Shown one piece after another: positions 34,665 to 44,172 of a stretch of DNA of 64,000 bases. The stretch lies in contig CP080408.1 of NCBI GenBank assembly GCA_019448215.1, positions 186,001 to 250,000 on the forward strand, in the 5' to 3' direction. The stretch is from Thalassovita mediterranea. Its GTDB lineage: Bacteria; Pseudomonadota; Alphaproteobacteria; Caulobacterales; Hyphomonadaceae. Below the pieces are notes generated by a model, which saw nothing but the letters and a program-made list of their open reading frames with translations, searched no databases and was not told the origin of the DNA. Numbering within the stretch: the first letter of the stretch is position 1; each line of letters starts with the position of its first letter. A program made the translations under genes and the position numbers.

Positions 34665-35660
34665 TTATGGAGCCGGGCTGAGGACGTTCAGCGCCTGCGC
34701 GTTGAGGTCCTGCGTCGTGGTCGGCGTGTCGATCGTCATGATAGTTGCGTCAGCGCCGCCCTCTTCAGTCCGTGCCATGGCAAGACGCGCGCGTTCTGCC
34801 GCTTTCGCACTCGCCCATTCAGAGCCGCGCGGGAAGCGATAGAAGATGTGCGTGCCGATGCGCGAAGTGCGGATCAGGCCGGAATTCCAGACAGGGTTCA
34901 CATAGGTCGCGTGATAGTGCGTCGCGCCGCCTGTGCGTGGCTCATCGAGGTCGAGATAGACGTGAGCCGCGATGGACTTTGCTGCTTCCCAGCGCGAGCC
35001 GCGCGGGGTGCGCGCCATGGCGCCGTCACAGGTAAAGGTGAACTGGCAGCCTGTCGTCCGCGTCGCGCCCTGATAGACAACGCCGCAAGCGGAGTTTGGA
35101 TAGCGATGATCACGCACGCGGTTCATGATGACTTCGGCGACGGCGATCTGGCCCTGCGTCGATTCAGAGCGGGCTTCATAATAGACCGCCTCGGCAAGAC
35201 ACTTCATCTGCGCGCTCATCTCTTCGGCGCGCTTGAGATGCGCCGGCTCGAAGCTCTTCATACCGGCGAGCACAGCTGCATCGCGCTCCAGCGCGCCGTA
35301 GCGGGTGGTCGCCGAATCCGGGTCGCGCTCCAGCGAGTATTCAACATTGCGCAGCCACTCATGCTGCATCACAGCTGGCGCGGCAGGATCTGCGCGAACG
35401 GCGTCGCCCGCATCCTTTGCTTCAGCAAAACGAAGCGTCTGCTCACGGAAATCGGCTTCGGCCTCTTTCTGCGTATTGGCAGAGGAAATAGCAGGCAGCG
35501 CAAAGGTCAGGCCGAATGCGCAGGCACACACCATTGCTGCGCGCGATACGGCGGAGCGTTGTTCAGCATCGCTTTTTGCAAGCCACCAACGGCGTGCACG
35601 CGCGCGAAACGAGTTGTTCGCAATGAACTGCGAACTCTGTTGTCTGGTCCTGAGTGACAT
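34665..35660 (-). CDS. SleB-like cell wall hydrolase
   Basis: 331 residues, GAGGGGG upstream of ATG at 35660. One hydrophobic segment at about residues 42-60 (MVCACAFGLTFALPAISSA) acts as signal/anchor after a basic, Arg-rich cytoplasmic start. The Hydrolase_2/SleB domain is at about 150-270: CLAEAVYYEARSESTQGQIAVAEVIMNRV, CGVVYQG, CQFTFTCDG, then THYHATYVNPVW and IGTHIFYRF. The Glu in the YYEARSE segment is the presumed catalytic acid of this lytic-transglycosylase/amidase-like family. It likely cuts peptidoglycan during growth or division. The promoter would lie in 35661-35930. Confidence 0.87.
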   Translation of the reverse strand: MSLRTRQQSSQFIANNSFRARARRWWLAKSDAEQRSAVSRAAMVCACAFGLTFALPAISSANTQKEAEADFREQTLRFAEAKDAGDAVRADPAAPAVMQHEWLRNVEYSLERDPDSATTRYGALERDAAVLAGMKSFEPAHLKRAEEMSAQMKCLAEAVYYEARSESTQGQIAVAEVIMNRVRDHRYPNSACGVVYQGATRTTGCQFTFTCDGAMARTPRGSRWEAAKSIAAHVYLDLDEPRTGGATHYHATYVNPVWNSGLIRTSRIGTHIFYRFPRGSEWASAKAAERARLAMARTEEGGADATIMTIDTPTTTQDLNAQALNVLSPAP

Positions 35661-36030
35661 TTCTGTCCCCCTCTTAAACCCGGCTCAGTCTTCTATCACC
35701 GCAAGATTAGGGCCGAATTTGGCCCTTACCTGCTGCCTGATGCCGGTATTCCATCCGGTTTCGAATATTGGACGACGGGCGGCTATATCAACGATATCGT
35801 CGCGGTAAAGACTTACATTTCCGTTATGAACGGAACTTGAAGGATTTAGCGGCGTATTAGCCCGGTTGCGAAAGCATCGAAATCTCTAGGATTTTCAGCA
35901 GCTTCCAAAACTGTCTGACAGAGCTTTGTGCAAACTGCCAAAAAAAGCATGTTGCCGGGAAAACACAGTTCCCCCGGCACAGCTTTTCGCTTTCACCTGC
36001 TGATTTTCGATTCGCCCGAGGGGCGTTGTC
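35661..36030. other. 370-bp intergenic region between ppdK and the cell wall hydrolase gene
   Basis: No ORF with coding character is seen. It is more AT-rich than the flanks. The ppdK-proximal end holds a terminator (35940-35987). The part next to 35660 must contain the promoter of the cell wall hydrolase gene, but I find no convincing -35/-10 or CtrA-type pair. No repeat matching the other dispersed elements of this window was seen. Confidence 0.5.
35940..35987 (-). terminator. probable terminator of ppdK
   Basis: On the minus strand an inner stem TGCCGGG..CCCGGCA and an outer stem AAAAGC..GCTTTT with a small internal loop end in a T-run of seven. It lies about 45 bp after the ppdK stop. 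Confidence 0.6.
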
Positions 36031-38724
36031 CTACTTGTTCAGGGCAGCGTGCGCCGCGGCAAGACGCGCGATCGGCACCCGGTAAGGCGAACACGACACG
36101 TAATCGAGGCCGAGGCTGTCGCAGAACATGACCGAAGCCGGGTCGCCGCCATGCTCGCCGCAGATACCAAGCTTGATATCGGGGCGGGTCTTGCGGCCAC
36201 GCTCGGTCGCGATCTGGACAAGCTCGCCCACGCCGGTCTGATCCAGCGTCACGAACGGGTCTTTCTCGTAGATGCCCTGCTCCTCATAGGCCTTGAGGAA
36301 GCGCGCAGCATCATCGCGGGAGATGCCGAGCGTCGTCTGCGTCAGGTCGTTCGTCCCGAATGAGAAGAAGGCGGCCGATTCTGCGATCTTGCCGGCCTGA
36401 AGGGCTGCGCGTGGCAGCTCGATCATCGTGCCGACCATGTATTCGAGCTCAGTGCCCGTCTCGCTGAAGACAGCCTTTGCCGTGGCATCGACCTTGGCCT
36501 TCAGGATGTCGAGCTCCTTCTGCGTCGCGACCAGCGGGATCATCACTTCCGGCACAGGCTTGTAGCCCGTCTCCTTGGCGACCTCGACGGCCGCTTCGAA
36601 GATAGCGCGGGCCTGCATCTCGTAGATTTCAGGATAGGTAATGCCGAGGCGGCAGCCACGGTGGCCGAGCATCGGGTTGCTCTCATGCAACTCGTCTGCC
36701 TGGCGCTTCAGCGTCTCGACGCTGACGCCTGCAGACTTGGCGACTTCCGCCATCTCGTCTTCCGAATGCGGCAGGAACTCGTGCAGCGGCGGGTCGAGCA
36801 GGCGGATCGTGCACGGGCGGTCTTCCATGATGCGGAAGATCTCTGCGAAGTCGCCGCGCTGCATTGGCAGCAGCTTGGAAAGCGCCGCTTCACGGCCCTT
36901 CTTGTTTTCCGCGAGGATCATGGAGCGCACGACAGGGATACGCTCTGCATCGAAGAACATATGCTCTGTGCGACAGAGGCCGATGCCTTCGGCACCGAAA
37001 TTCTTGGCGGTCTCGACGTCTGCTGGCGTTTCGGCATTGGTGCGCACTTTCAGGCGGCGCGCACGGTCTGCCCATTCCATCAGCTTGCCGAAGTCGCCAG
37101 ACAGGTCCGGCTGGACCATGTCGATGGCGCCGACCAGTACTTCGCCTTCAGCGCCGTCAATGGTGACCACGTCGCCCTTCTTGAACTCACGCCCGCCAGA
37201 ACGGAACACGCCCTTTGCCGGGTCGATCTGCAGCGTGCCTGCGCCGCAGACACATGGACGGCCCATGCCGCGGGCCACAACGGCTGCGTGCGAGGTCATG
37301 CCACCGCGCGAGGTAACGATGGCGCGTGCGGCGTGCATGCCGTGAATGTCTTCCGGGCTGGTCTCGACGCGCATCAGGATGACGTCTTCGCCCTTCTCGG
37401 CGAGCTCTGCAGCCTCATCGGAATCGAAGACGACCTTGCCGACAGCCGCGCCGGGGCTGGCTGGCAGGCCCTTCACGATGACGTCGCGCTTGGCATCCGG
37501 CGCGATGGTCGGGTGGAGCAGCTGGTCGAGCTGACCCGGCATCAGGCGCAGGACGGCCTCTTCCTCATTGATGAGACCTTCGCCAGCCATGTCGACCGCG
37601 ATCTTGAGCGCAGCAGCGGCCGTGCGTTTCCCGTTCCGGGTCTGCAGCATGTAGAGTTTGTTGTCTTCGACCGTGAACTCGATGTCCTGCATGTCGCGGT
37701 AGTGCGCTTCCAGCGTGTCAGCGACAGCCACCAGCTCTTCATAGACTTTCGGCATCGCCTCTTCGAGCGGCGCCTCATCGGAGCCGAGCGCATCGGCGCG
37801 CGAGCGAGAGATCGGTGCTGGCGTGCGGATGCCGGCAACGACGTCTTCGCCCTGCGCATTGATCAGGAATTCGCCATAGAAGGTTTTCTCGCCCGTGGAC
37901 GGGTCGCGGGTGAACGCAACGCCTGTCGCAGAGGTGTCGCCCATATTGCCGAACACCATGGACTGGACGTTCACCGCCGTGCCCCATTCAGCAGGGATGT
38001 CATTGAGCTTGCGATAGAGGATCGCGCGGTCATTCATCCACGAGCCGAACACGGCCGTGATCGCGCCCCAGAGCTGTTCGCGCGGATCATCCGGGAATGG
38101 TTTGCCGAGCTGCTTCTGCACCGCCGCCTTGTACTGGACGATGATTTCCTTCCAGTCGTCAGCCGTCATCTCGGTGTCGAGCTGATAGTCCTGACGCTCC
38201 TTATAATCGTCGAGGATATGCTCGAAGACGTCGTGCTTCACGCCGAGGACGACGTTGGAATACATCTGGATGAAGCGGCGATAGCTGTCATAGGCGAAGC
38301 GCTCGCCCGCCTTCTTGGCGAGCCCCTGAACGGTGACTTCGGAGAGACCAAGGTTGAGAACCGTGTCCATCATGCCCGGCATGGAGGCGCGCGCACCAGA
38401 GCGAACGGACACGAGCAGCGGATTGTCAGCGTCGCCGAACGACTTGCCGGTCTCTGCCTCTACAGCCTTCAGCGCCGCGTCGACTTCCGCATCAAGGCCG
38501 CCCGGATAGGTTTCGCCATTGTCGTAATAGGCGGTGCAGACAGCGGTGGTGATGGTAAAGCCCGGCGGCACTGGCAGGCCAAGCCGTGCCATCTCGGCAA
38601 GGTTGGCACCTTTGCCACCCAGCAGGTTCTTCATCGAGGTATTGCCGTCTGCCGATCCCCCGCCGAAGGAATAGACCCATTTTTCCTTCGACATTTGCTG
38701 AGCGGTGTCACCCATGACTTTCAT
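36031..38724 (-). CDS. ppdK: pyruvate, phosphate dikinase
   Basis: 897 residues (ATG 38724 overlaps the stop of the preceding small gene; ATG 38715 has GGAGA at better spacing and is an alternative). The enzyme interconverts pyruvate + ATP + Pi and PEP + AMP + PPi. Domains: an N-terminal ATP-grasp nucleotide domain (LGGKGANLAEMARLGLPVPPGF), a central phospho-histidine domain with GGMTSHAAVVARGMGRPCVCG (His carrier), and a C-terminal PEP/pyruvate TIM barrel with GLCRTEHMFF, GTNDLTQTTLG and CGEHGGDPASV. It is downstream of the glyQ-lipoprotein-glyS cluster on the same strand. Confidence 0.96.
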   Translation of the reverse strand: MKVMGDTAQQMSKEKWVYSFGGGSADGNTSMKNLLGGKGANLAEMARLGLPVPPGFTITTAVCTAYYDNGETYPGGLDAEVDAALKAVEAETGKSFGDADNPLLVSVRSGARASMPGMMDTVLNLGLSEVTVQGLAKKAGERFAYDSYRRFIQMYSNVVLGVKHDVFEHILDDYKERQDYQLDTEMTADDWKEIIVQYKAAVQKQLGKPFPDDPREQLWGAITAVFGSWMNDRAILYRKLNDIPAEWGTAVNVQSMVFGNMGDTSATGVAFTRDPSTGEKTFYGEFLINAQGEDVVAGIRTPAPISRSRADALGSDEAPLEEAMPKVYEELVAVADTLEAHYRDMQDIEFTVEDNKLYMLQTRNGKRTAAAALKIAVDMAGEGLINEEEAVLRLMPGQLDQLLHPTIAPDAKRDVIVKGLPASPGAAVGKVVFDSDEAAELAEKGEDVILMRVETSPEDIHGMHAARAIVTSRGGMTSHAAVVARGMGRPCVCGAGTLQIDPAKGVFRSGGREFKKGDVVTIDGAEGEVLVGAIDMVQPDLSGDFGKLMEWADRARRLKVRTNAETPADVETAKNFGAEGIGLCRTEHMFFDAERIPVVRSMILAENKKGREAALSKLLPMQRGDFAEIFRIMEDRPCTIRLLDPPLHEFLPHSEDEMAEVAKSAGVSVETLKRQADELHESNPMLGHRGCRLGITYPEIYEMQARAIFEAAVEVAKETGYKPVPEVMIPLVATQKELDILKAKVDATAKAVFSETGTELEYMVGTMIELPRAALQAGKIAESAAFFSFGTNDLTQTTLGISRDDAARFLKAYEEQGIYEKDPFVTLDQTGVGELVQIATERGRKTRPDIKLGICGEHGGDPASVMFCDSLGLDYVSCSPYRVPIARLAAAHAALNK

Positions 38725-39113
38725 TCTCCAGTCTCTGTCCTGCCTGTCTGGCCAGTGGCCAGTCGTGCGGCATCCTCTGTAAGGCGATATCGCCCCGGTT
38801 CAAAGGAAACCAGTAAATTTAACTGCGGTAGTCTCACGCCAAGCGCCTGCGTATCGTCAAGCCTTGCAGGAGTCACGCCGAAGCGTTCCGCAATGTCCGG
38901 ATTCAGCCTTTTTTCCCGGATTTCTTTCAACTTGAAGTCTCTTGTGCCGAAACGACCGTAAAGATCAGCCACATAGGCGCGGTCACTGTCAGAAATGACG
39001 TCGGGGCCGCGCCCCTGTGCATCGAATATCGCGCGTGCCTGCCCGGAAGGCATATTGATCAGGCAATAGCCGACAAAGACGATCACGCCGACGATAAAGA
39101 CGATAATGACCAT
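38721..39113 (-). CDS. small membrane-anchored protein between glyS and ppdK
   Basis: 130 residues. Residues 2-20 form one membrane helix (VIIVFIVGVIVFVGYCLI). The soluble part has SDSDRAYVADLYGRFGTRDFKLKEIREKRLNPDIAERFGVT, a possible small helical domain, then LNLLVSFEPGRYRLTEDAARLA. No family is recognised. It starts 30 bp after glyS and ends in a four-base overlap with ppdK (ATGA), so it is in one transcript with both. Its function may relate to neither. Confidence 0.7.
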   Translation of the reverse strand: MVIIVFIVGVIVFVGYCLINMPSGQARAIFDAQGRGPDVISDSDRAYVADLYGRFGTRDFKLKEIREKRLNPDIAERFGVTPARLDDTQALGVRLPQLNLLVSFEPGRYRLTEDAARLATGQTGRTETGE

Positions 39114-39143
39114 GGCGCCCTTGCGACCTTCTGCCTCTCTGGA

Positions 39144-41252
39144 TCAGCCCGCAATCTTCGAGAAATCGGCCACACGGAACAGCGCAGCGCGAATCGATGT
39201 GAGCAGGCGCAGACGGTTCGCGCGAAGCTTTTCGTCGTCGGCATTCACCGTCACGCCGTCAAAGAACGCGTCGACAGGCCCGCGAAGTTCCGCAAGCGCT
39301 GCCATCGCCGCCTCGAAGTCCTCTGCCTCCAGCGCGGCATCAGCGCGCGAGACGGCCGTCTCGATGGCGGTGTGAAGCGCCCGCTCCTCATCCTGCTCGA
39401 ACAGGGAGGCATCGACATCGCCCTCTACGGCCGCGCCATCCTTCTTCTCTTCGGCTTTCAGGATGTTCGCCGCGCGCTTGTAGCCCGCCAGCAGGTTCGC
39501 CCCATCCTCAGTCTCAAGGAAGGTCGCCAGCGCCTCGACCCGCTTCACGATCAGGACGAGGTCATCCTCGCCTAGCGCGAAGACCGCGTCGATAAGGTCA
39601 TGGCGCGCGCCCTGGTCGCGCAGATATTGCTTCAGACGGTCAGCGAAGAAGGAGAGGAGATCTTCAACGACCTCGCTTTTCCGGTCGTGCAGCGCTTCAT
39701 TGATCGCATCGGTGTGTTTTCTCTGGGTGTCTTCAAGCACTCCAAGCGCAAGCTTGACCTGATTGTTCAAGCGAAGCCGAACATCATTCTCAAGGATGAT
39801 GCGAACGACGCCCAAGGCAGCGCGGCGAAGCGCGAACGGGTCTTTTGACCCTGTCGGCTTTTCTTCAATGGCCCAAAAGCCTGCAAGCGTGTCGAATTTG
39901 TCCGCGAGCGCGACCACTATACTCATAGGAGCCGAAGGCACAGTGTCCGATGGGCCGACCGGTTTATAATGCTCTGCAATGGCATCGGGAATGGCGAAGT
40001 CCTCGCCCTGCTCGCGCGCATAATAGCCGCCCATCACACCCTGTAGCTCAGGGAATTCCCCGACCATGCCAGAGACGAGGTCAGCTTTCGCAAGGCGCGC
40101 GGCGCGTTCAGCCATATCCGGGTCAGCGCCAACCTTCGGCGCAAGCTCACGCGCCAGAGCGGCCACCCGCTCCACCTTGTCGGCAATCGTGCCCAGCTCT
40201 TTCTTGAAATCGATGGTCTTCAGCTTCTCGGCCATCTTCTCAAGCGGCGTCGACTTGTCCTGCTCCCAGAAGAAGCGCGCATCATCGAGGCGCGCTGACA
40301 GGACGCGGGAATTACCCGCCGCAATCGCCTTGCCGCCATCGCTCGCTTCGATATTGGCGACAACGACAAAGTTCGGCGCAAGCTCACCCGTCTTCGGGTC
40401 ACGCACAGCAAAGTATTTCTGGTGCGTGCGCATCGACAGCTGAACGACTTCCGGCGGCAGCGACAGGAAGGCCGGGTCCATCTCACCCAGGATGACGACC
40501 GGCCATTCGGCAAGGCCCGTCACTTCTTCCAGAAGGCCCTTGTCCTCGACCAGTTCGAGCCCGGCTTGCGCGCAGACCATTTGCGCCTGTTCCTCGATCA
40601 GGAGGCGGCGGTCCTCGCGGGCGATGGCGACAAAGCCCTTCTCCTGCAGCGTTTCTTTGTATTCGGCATAGGAAGAGACCTTGAACGGCCCACGCCCATG
40701 GACGCGGTGGCCTTCGGTCTCATTGCCCGATTTCAGGCCGTCGATCTCAAACTCGACCGTCTTGCCATTGAAGACACACAGGATGCGCTGCAGCGGGCGC
40801 ACCCAGCGCAATTCACCGCGGCCCCAGCGCATGGATTTTGGCCAGTGAAAGCCGCGCACGATGTCTGGCACGAGCCCTGCAATGATGTCTTCCAGCGGAC
40901 GACCCGGGATTTCGCGCACGGCGACATAGAAATCGCCTTTCTTTGGGTCGCTCCGCACCTCGGCCTGATCGATCGAGGAGAGCCCTGCCCCGCGCAGGAA
41001 TCCCTCGATCGCCTTTTCCGGCGCATCGGTCTTCGGGCCCTTCTTCTCTTCGCTGACATCGGCCGACTTCTCGGGCAGGCCCGAAATCGCGACCATCAAA
41101 CGGCGCGGACCGGACCGGGCCACCACATCGCCAAACTCGACGCCCGCCTCGCTCAGCCCCTTGGTCAGCGCATCGCGCAGGTCAGCCTCGGCCTTCGCCT
41201 GCATGCGCGCCGGGATTTCTTCGGAAAAGAGTTCAAGAAGGAGTTCAGCCAT
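39144..41252 (-). CDS. glyS: glycyl-tRNA synthetase beta subunit
   Basis: 702 residues, typical of GlyS. It pairs with the alpha subunit (GlyQ) to form the bacterial alpha2beta2 enzyme that charges tRNA-Gly. Motifs: the opening MAELLLELFSEEIPARMQ, GPRRLMVAI, the HD-like region LPPEVVQLSMRTHQKYF, DARFFWEQD, VADKVERV..LA, and the C-terminal anticodon/DALR-like helices. An AAGGAG site precedes ATG 41252. A lipoprotein gene lies between it and glyQ. Confidence 0.96.
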   Translation of the reverse strand: MAELLLELFSEEIPARMQAKAEADLRDALTKGLSEAGVEFGDVVARSGPRRLMVAISGLPEKSADVSEEKKGPKTDAPEKAIEGFLRGAGLSSIDQAEVRSDPKKGDFYVAVREIPGRPLEDIIAGLVPDIVRGFHWPKSMRWGRGELRWVRPLQRILCVFNGKTVEFEIDGLKSGNETEGHRVHGRGPFKVSSYAEYKETLQEKGFVAIAREDRRLLIEEQAQMVCAQAGLELVEDKGLLEEVTGLAEWPVVILGEMDPAFLSLPPEVVQLSMRTHQKYFAVRDPKTGELAPNFVVVANIEASDGGKAIAAGNSRVLSARLDDARFFWEQDKSTPLEKMAEKLKTIDFKKELGTIADKVERVAALARELAPKVGADPDMAERAARLAKADLVSGMVGEFPELQGVMGGYYAREQGEDFAIPDAIAEHYKPVGPSDTVPSAPMSIVVALADKFDTLAGFWAIEEKPTGSKDPFALRRAALGVVRIILENDVRLRLNNQVKLALGVLEDTQRKHTDAINEALHDRKSEVVEDLLSFFADRLKQYLRDQGARHDLIDAVFALGEDDLVLIVKRVEALATFLETEDGANLLAGYKRAANILKAEEKKDGAAVEGDVDASLFEQDEERALHTAIETAVSRADAALEAEDFEAAMAALAELRGPVDAFFDGVTVNADDEKLRANRLRLLTSIRAALFRVADFSKIAG

Positions 41253-41314
41253 AAGCGGGTCGGTCCGGAAATTCAGGGGCCAGAAAAATCAGTGGGCAGG
41301 GATGGCGCAGCTTC

Positions 41315-41860
41315 CTAGACGCCGCAACTGCCTTTGATGCGCATTCGTTCGGTTGTCGTCGGCTCGATGATCGCCATCGTGCCGGTATAGTCAGTGTTCT
41401 CGGGGCCGCTTTCAGCCTCTTTCAGCTTCATCTCAACCAGGATGCGCCGGTCATCAGAGCGATAGCGCCAGGTCTGCAGCCCCTCATCATCGGTGGTGCG
41501 ATCTGCTGGCTGGAAGGCCAGCTCTTCATCATTGATCTTGATGCGCGCTGACGGGGTCTCGCCAGCTGGCTCACTCAGGAAGACGAAACGCCAGGTCGAC
41601 GGGTCATCATAGACAAAAGTGTGGGCGGCCTGCGTGAAGGTGCAATAGGCGTCGGTATCTGGTGCATGCATGGTGCGGATTTCCAGCGCCTGCGGGTCGC
41701 GGTCTGCGACCTGCTGGACCTGCGGCGAAGGCTCCTCGACCGACTTCTTGAACTCATTTGTTGCTTCGGGCTGCGCGCGATCCCCGCCGCAGGCAGCGGC
41801 CAGCATGATGATGCCCCCAAGGAGGATGGCGTTCTTCGTGTTTGAACCAGACCTGGTCAT
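41315..41860 (-). CDS. lipoprotein between glyQ and glyS
   Basis: 181 residues from ATG at 41860, with AGGAG upstream; the longer frame to 42028 overlaps glyQ and has no signal. MTRSGSNTKNAILLGG leads to the lipobox LAAAC (residues 20-24). The mature protein is Glu/Asp-rich at first and then shows a beta-rich region (YCTFTQAAHTFVYDDPSTWRFVFLSE, RYRSDDRRILVEMKLKE) and two cysteines, one at the last residues (GSCGV), which may form a disulfide. I do not recognise a family. It is co-directional within the glycyl-tRNA synthetase cluster. Confidence 0.72.
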   Translation of the reverse strand: MTRSGSNTKNAILLGGIIMLAAACGGDRAQPEATNEFKKSVEEPSPQVQQVADRDPQALEIRTMHAPDTDAYCTFTQAAHTFVYDDPSTWRFVFLSEPAGETPSARIKINDEELAFQPADRTTDDEGLQTWRYRSDDRRILVEMKLKEAESGPENTDYTGTMAIIEPTTTERMRIKGSCGV

Positions 41861-41909
41861 GGCTTTCTCCTGAAGGTCCGGCGCCCGTGCGCCGCTCACC
41901 TGCCGCGCC

Positions 41910-42812
41910 CTAGACGGCCGCGCGTTCTGCTTCCTGCTCAGCCCATTTTTCGGCGGCGCCGCGGGCGAGATCGCGCACGCGGGCAATGAAGGCCTGACGC
42001 TCTGTCGGCGAAATCGCGCCGCGCGCATCGATCAGGTTGAAGACGTGAGAGGCCTTCAGCGCATAATCATAGGCTGGCAGCGGCTTGCCCGCTTCGCGAA
42101 GCGCCGTGGACTGTTTCTCGCAGCCCGAAAACCAGGTCTGCAGCATCTCCACATCGGCCAGTTCAAAGTTGAAGGCCGACTGCTCGATCTCATTCTGCAG
42201 GAAGACATCGCCATAGGAGAGCGGTGTCTGCGAGGCCGGGTCGTTGAAAGGCAGATTGTAGACATTATCGACGCCGAACACATACATGGCGAGGCGTTCG
42301 AGGCCGTAGGTCAGCTCCCCAGACACAGGGAAGACATCAAGCCCGCCGACCTGCTGGAAATAGGTGTACTGGCTGACTTCCATCCCGTCGCACCATACTT
42401 CCCAGCCAAGCCCCCATGCACCAACGGTCGGGTTTTCCCAATCATCCTCGACAAAGCGGATATCGTGGACGGTCGGGTCGATGCCGATCTCGTAGAGCGA
42501 GTTGAGGTACAGGTCCTGCAGGTCAGCCGGGTTCGGCTTCAGGATCACCTGGTACTGATAGTAATGGCCAAGCCGGTTCGGGTTCTCACCATAGCGCGCA
42601 TCTGCCGGGCGGCGCGATGGCTGCACATAGGCGGCGCGCCAGTCCTTCGGCCCCAGCGCACGCAGCACGGTCGCCGGGTGCAGTGTGCCGGCGCCGACTT
42701 CCATGTCATATGGCTGCAGGATCGCGCAGCCTTGCGCGGCCCAATAGGCTTGCAGGCGCAGGATCAGGTCCTGAAAGGAAGCGGGTTTCTCGCGGGCAAC
42801 GGGTGCAGTCAT
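41910..42812 (-). CDS. glyQ: glycyl-tRNA synthetase alpha subunit
   Basis: 300 residues, normal for GlyQ. Class II synthetase motifs: [43 protein letters not shown] (start), [50 protein letters not shown] and [12 protein letters not shown]. It binds ATP and glycine and works with GlyS. It is the first gene of the glyQ - lipoprotein - glyS - small protein - ppdK run; a palindromic repeat lies about 130 bp upstream at 42946-42979. Confidence 0.96.
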   Translation of the reverse strand: MTAPVAREKPASFQDLILRLQAYWAAQGCAILQPYDMEVGAGTLHPATVLRALGPKDWRAAYVQPSRRPADARYGENPNRLGHYYQYQVILKPNPADLQDLYLNSLYEIGIDPTVHDIRFVEDDWENPTVGAWGLGWEVWCDGMEVSQYTYFQQVGGLDVFPVSGELTYGLERLAMYVFGVDNVYNLPFNDPASQTPLSYGDVFLQNEIEQSAFNFELADVEMLQTWFSGCEKQSTALREAGKPLPAYDYALKASHVFNLIDARGAISPTERQAFIARVRDLARGAAEKWAEQEAERAAV

Positions 42813-42945
42813 GCTAGGGCTCAGCCGGTTGAGTTGGCGTCGTGGTTCTGGTCACTCCGCCTAGCGCCACCTGCCCGAATTCGCAACTGCGGCAAGGCCG
42901 TCCGGGTCAGCGACAAGCAGCGGAGCTTATGCCAACGATAGCAAA

Positions 42946-42979
42946 GCCCGCATGGTGAGCGAAGTCGAACCACGCGGGC
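42946..42979. repeat. hairpin carrying a dispersed 22-bp repeat
   Basis: GCCCGC and GCGGGC arms (42946-42951, 42974-42979) enclose the 22 bp at 42951-42972, whose reverse complement is found without change at 2917-2938 in palindrome copy 1. It lies in the 226-bp gap upstream of glyQ. Confidence 0.75.
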
Positions 42980-43038
42980 CGCGAGCCTTAACTCCAGTCC
43001 AGCCCAGCCTCTGATCGCGCAATAGTGCGGTGCCGTTT

Positions 43039-43401
43039 TCAGAATGCGTTGGCATCGCGTCCAAGCGTGAAGACACTCAGCTTCGCGCAGAGGACCAGCA
43101 TGAGAGTTCCGAATAGCTGCACGTCCCCTTGGCAGAGCCACCAGACCAGCGGAATCTCTGCAAAGTGAAGGACATAAAAGACGCGCCTCGCCAGCAAGCG
43201 ATCACGCCACCAGGCGCGGGTGGAGCGGGCTGAATTCGCGACGATTCCGGCGGCCCAGTCGCCCGCGACCAGGGCCAGCAGCAAGACCTTCCACCCGGTG
43301 CCATAGTGAAGAACCGTCAGCGCGACAGTCGCGGCGAACAAGCCATAAGTCGCAATCAATTGAAAACGGGTTGGGGTCCGTCCCTGAAGTTCTTCGAGCA
43401 T
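43039..43401 (-). CDS. small integral membrane protein
   Basis: 120 residues with about three to four membrane helices: LIATYGLFAATVALTVL, VLLLALVAGDWAAGIV, FYVLHFAEIPLVWWL and LFGTLMLVLCAKLSVF. Short, Arg-rich loops (STRAWWRDRLLARR) suggest the inside face. No known family is recognised. It lies alone between the TrmN6-like gene and the glyQ upstream region, on the same strand as both. Confidence 0.65.
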   Translation of the reverse strand: MLEELQGRTPTRFQLIATYGLFAATVALTVLHYGTGWKVLLLALVAGDWAAGIVANSARSTRAWWRDRLLARRVFYVLHFAEIPLVWWLCQGDVQLFGTLMLVLCAKLSVFTLGRDANAF

Positions 43402-43431
43402 GCGCCGAAGTCTACGCTCAATCAGGCAGAT

Positions 43432-44172
43432 TTACCATGTCAGCCCGGCCTCTGATCGCGCTATACGTTCCAGAAGCTCGGTCCGCTCGCCGCCCTTGCC
43501 GGTATAGATATTGATCCCCGGCAGAAGCCGCATCGGGCCGGACCGCAGCCCCTTGCGGGCCCGCACGATCACGCGCTTGGCATCCTCACCCGGAAAGGAC
43601 CGGACAGGCAGGACTTCGATCTGGCCGGTGCGCCGCTCGATCAGCGACAGGATGCGCGCCAGCTCTGAGGCACGGTGGATCATCACGAAGCGGCCCTTCG
43701 GCTTCAAAACATGCAGCATCCGGCCGATCCAGTCCTTCAGTGGCACCGTCTCCAGATAGGCGTCGGCCTTGCCCTCACCGGGAGAGGTGATCGACCCGCC
43801 GCGAAAGAAAGGCGGGTTGGAGAAACAGAGGTCAAAGCGGTTCTCGATGGCGTCGGACAGCTCGCCCACATCCTGAAGCTCGATCGACATGCGGTCGCCA
43901 AAACCGTTCGCTTCAACGCCGAGACGCGCAAGCCCTGCGAGCCGCACATCACGCTCATAGCCGGTAAAGCGCATCTTCTTGAGGCGGTAAGCTGCTGGCA
44001 GGAGCGCCCCGCCTGCCCCGCAGCCAAACTCGGCTGCATCGCCGGTCATTTCAGGGTCAAGTGCGGCCGACAGGAGAACACTGTCCGTTCCGGCGCGAAA
44101 TCCGCGCCGTGGCTGGTAGACTTTTACCAGCCCGCCAAGGAAGGCGTCCTCGGTGACTTCGCCTTCAACCAT
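43432..44172 (-). CDS. TrmN6-like N6-adenine methyltransferase (tRNA1Val)
   Basis: 246 residues from ATG at 44172; a GTG at 44187 adds five residues and is equally possible. The start EDAFLGGLVKVYQPRRGFRAGTDSVLLSAAL is typical of the YfiC/TrmN6 group. SAM-binding AAEFGCGAGGALLPAAYR and the catalytic motif CFSNPPF follow, where NPPF binds the adenine to be methylated, and FVMIHRASELARIL comes later. It probably methylates N6 of A37 in tRNA-Val. It overlaps the end of the DUF2007 gene. Confidence 0.85.
   Translation of the reverse strand: MVEGEVTEDAFLGGLVKVYQPRRGFRAGTDSVLLSAALDPEMTGDAAEFGCGAGGALLPAAYRLKKMRFTGYERDVRLAGLARLGVEANGFGDRMSIELQDVGELSDAIENRFDLCFSNPPFFRGGSITSPGEGKADAYLETVPLKDWIGRMLHVLKPKGRFVMIHRASELARILSLIERRTGQIEVLPVRSFPGEDAKRVIVRARKGLRSGPMRLLPGINIYTGKGGERTELLERIARSEAGLTW

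Noticed and set aside
36661-38961. 766-residue open frame opposite ppdK
   Set aside because: Antisense of the dikinase gene; composition is Arg/Asp/His/Val-rich shadow sequence and no family motif is seen.
42045-42941. 298-residue plus-strand ORF opposite glyQ
   Set aside because: Shadow of glyQ on the other strand.
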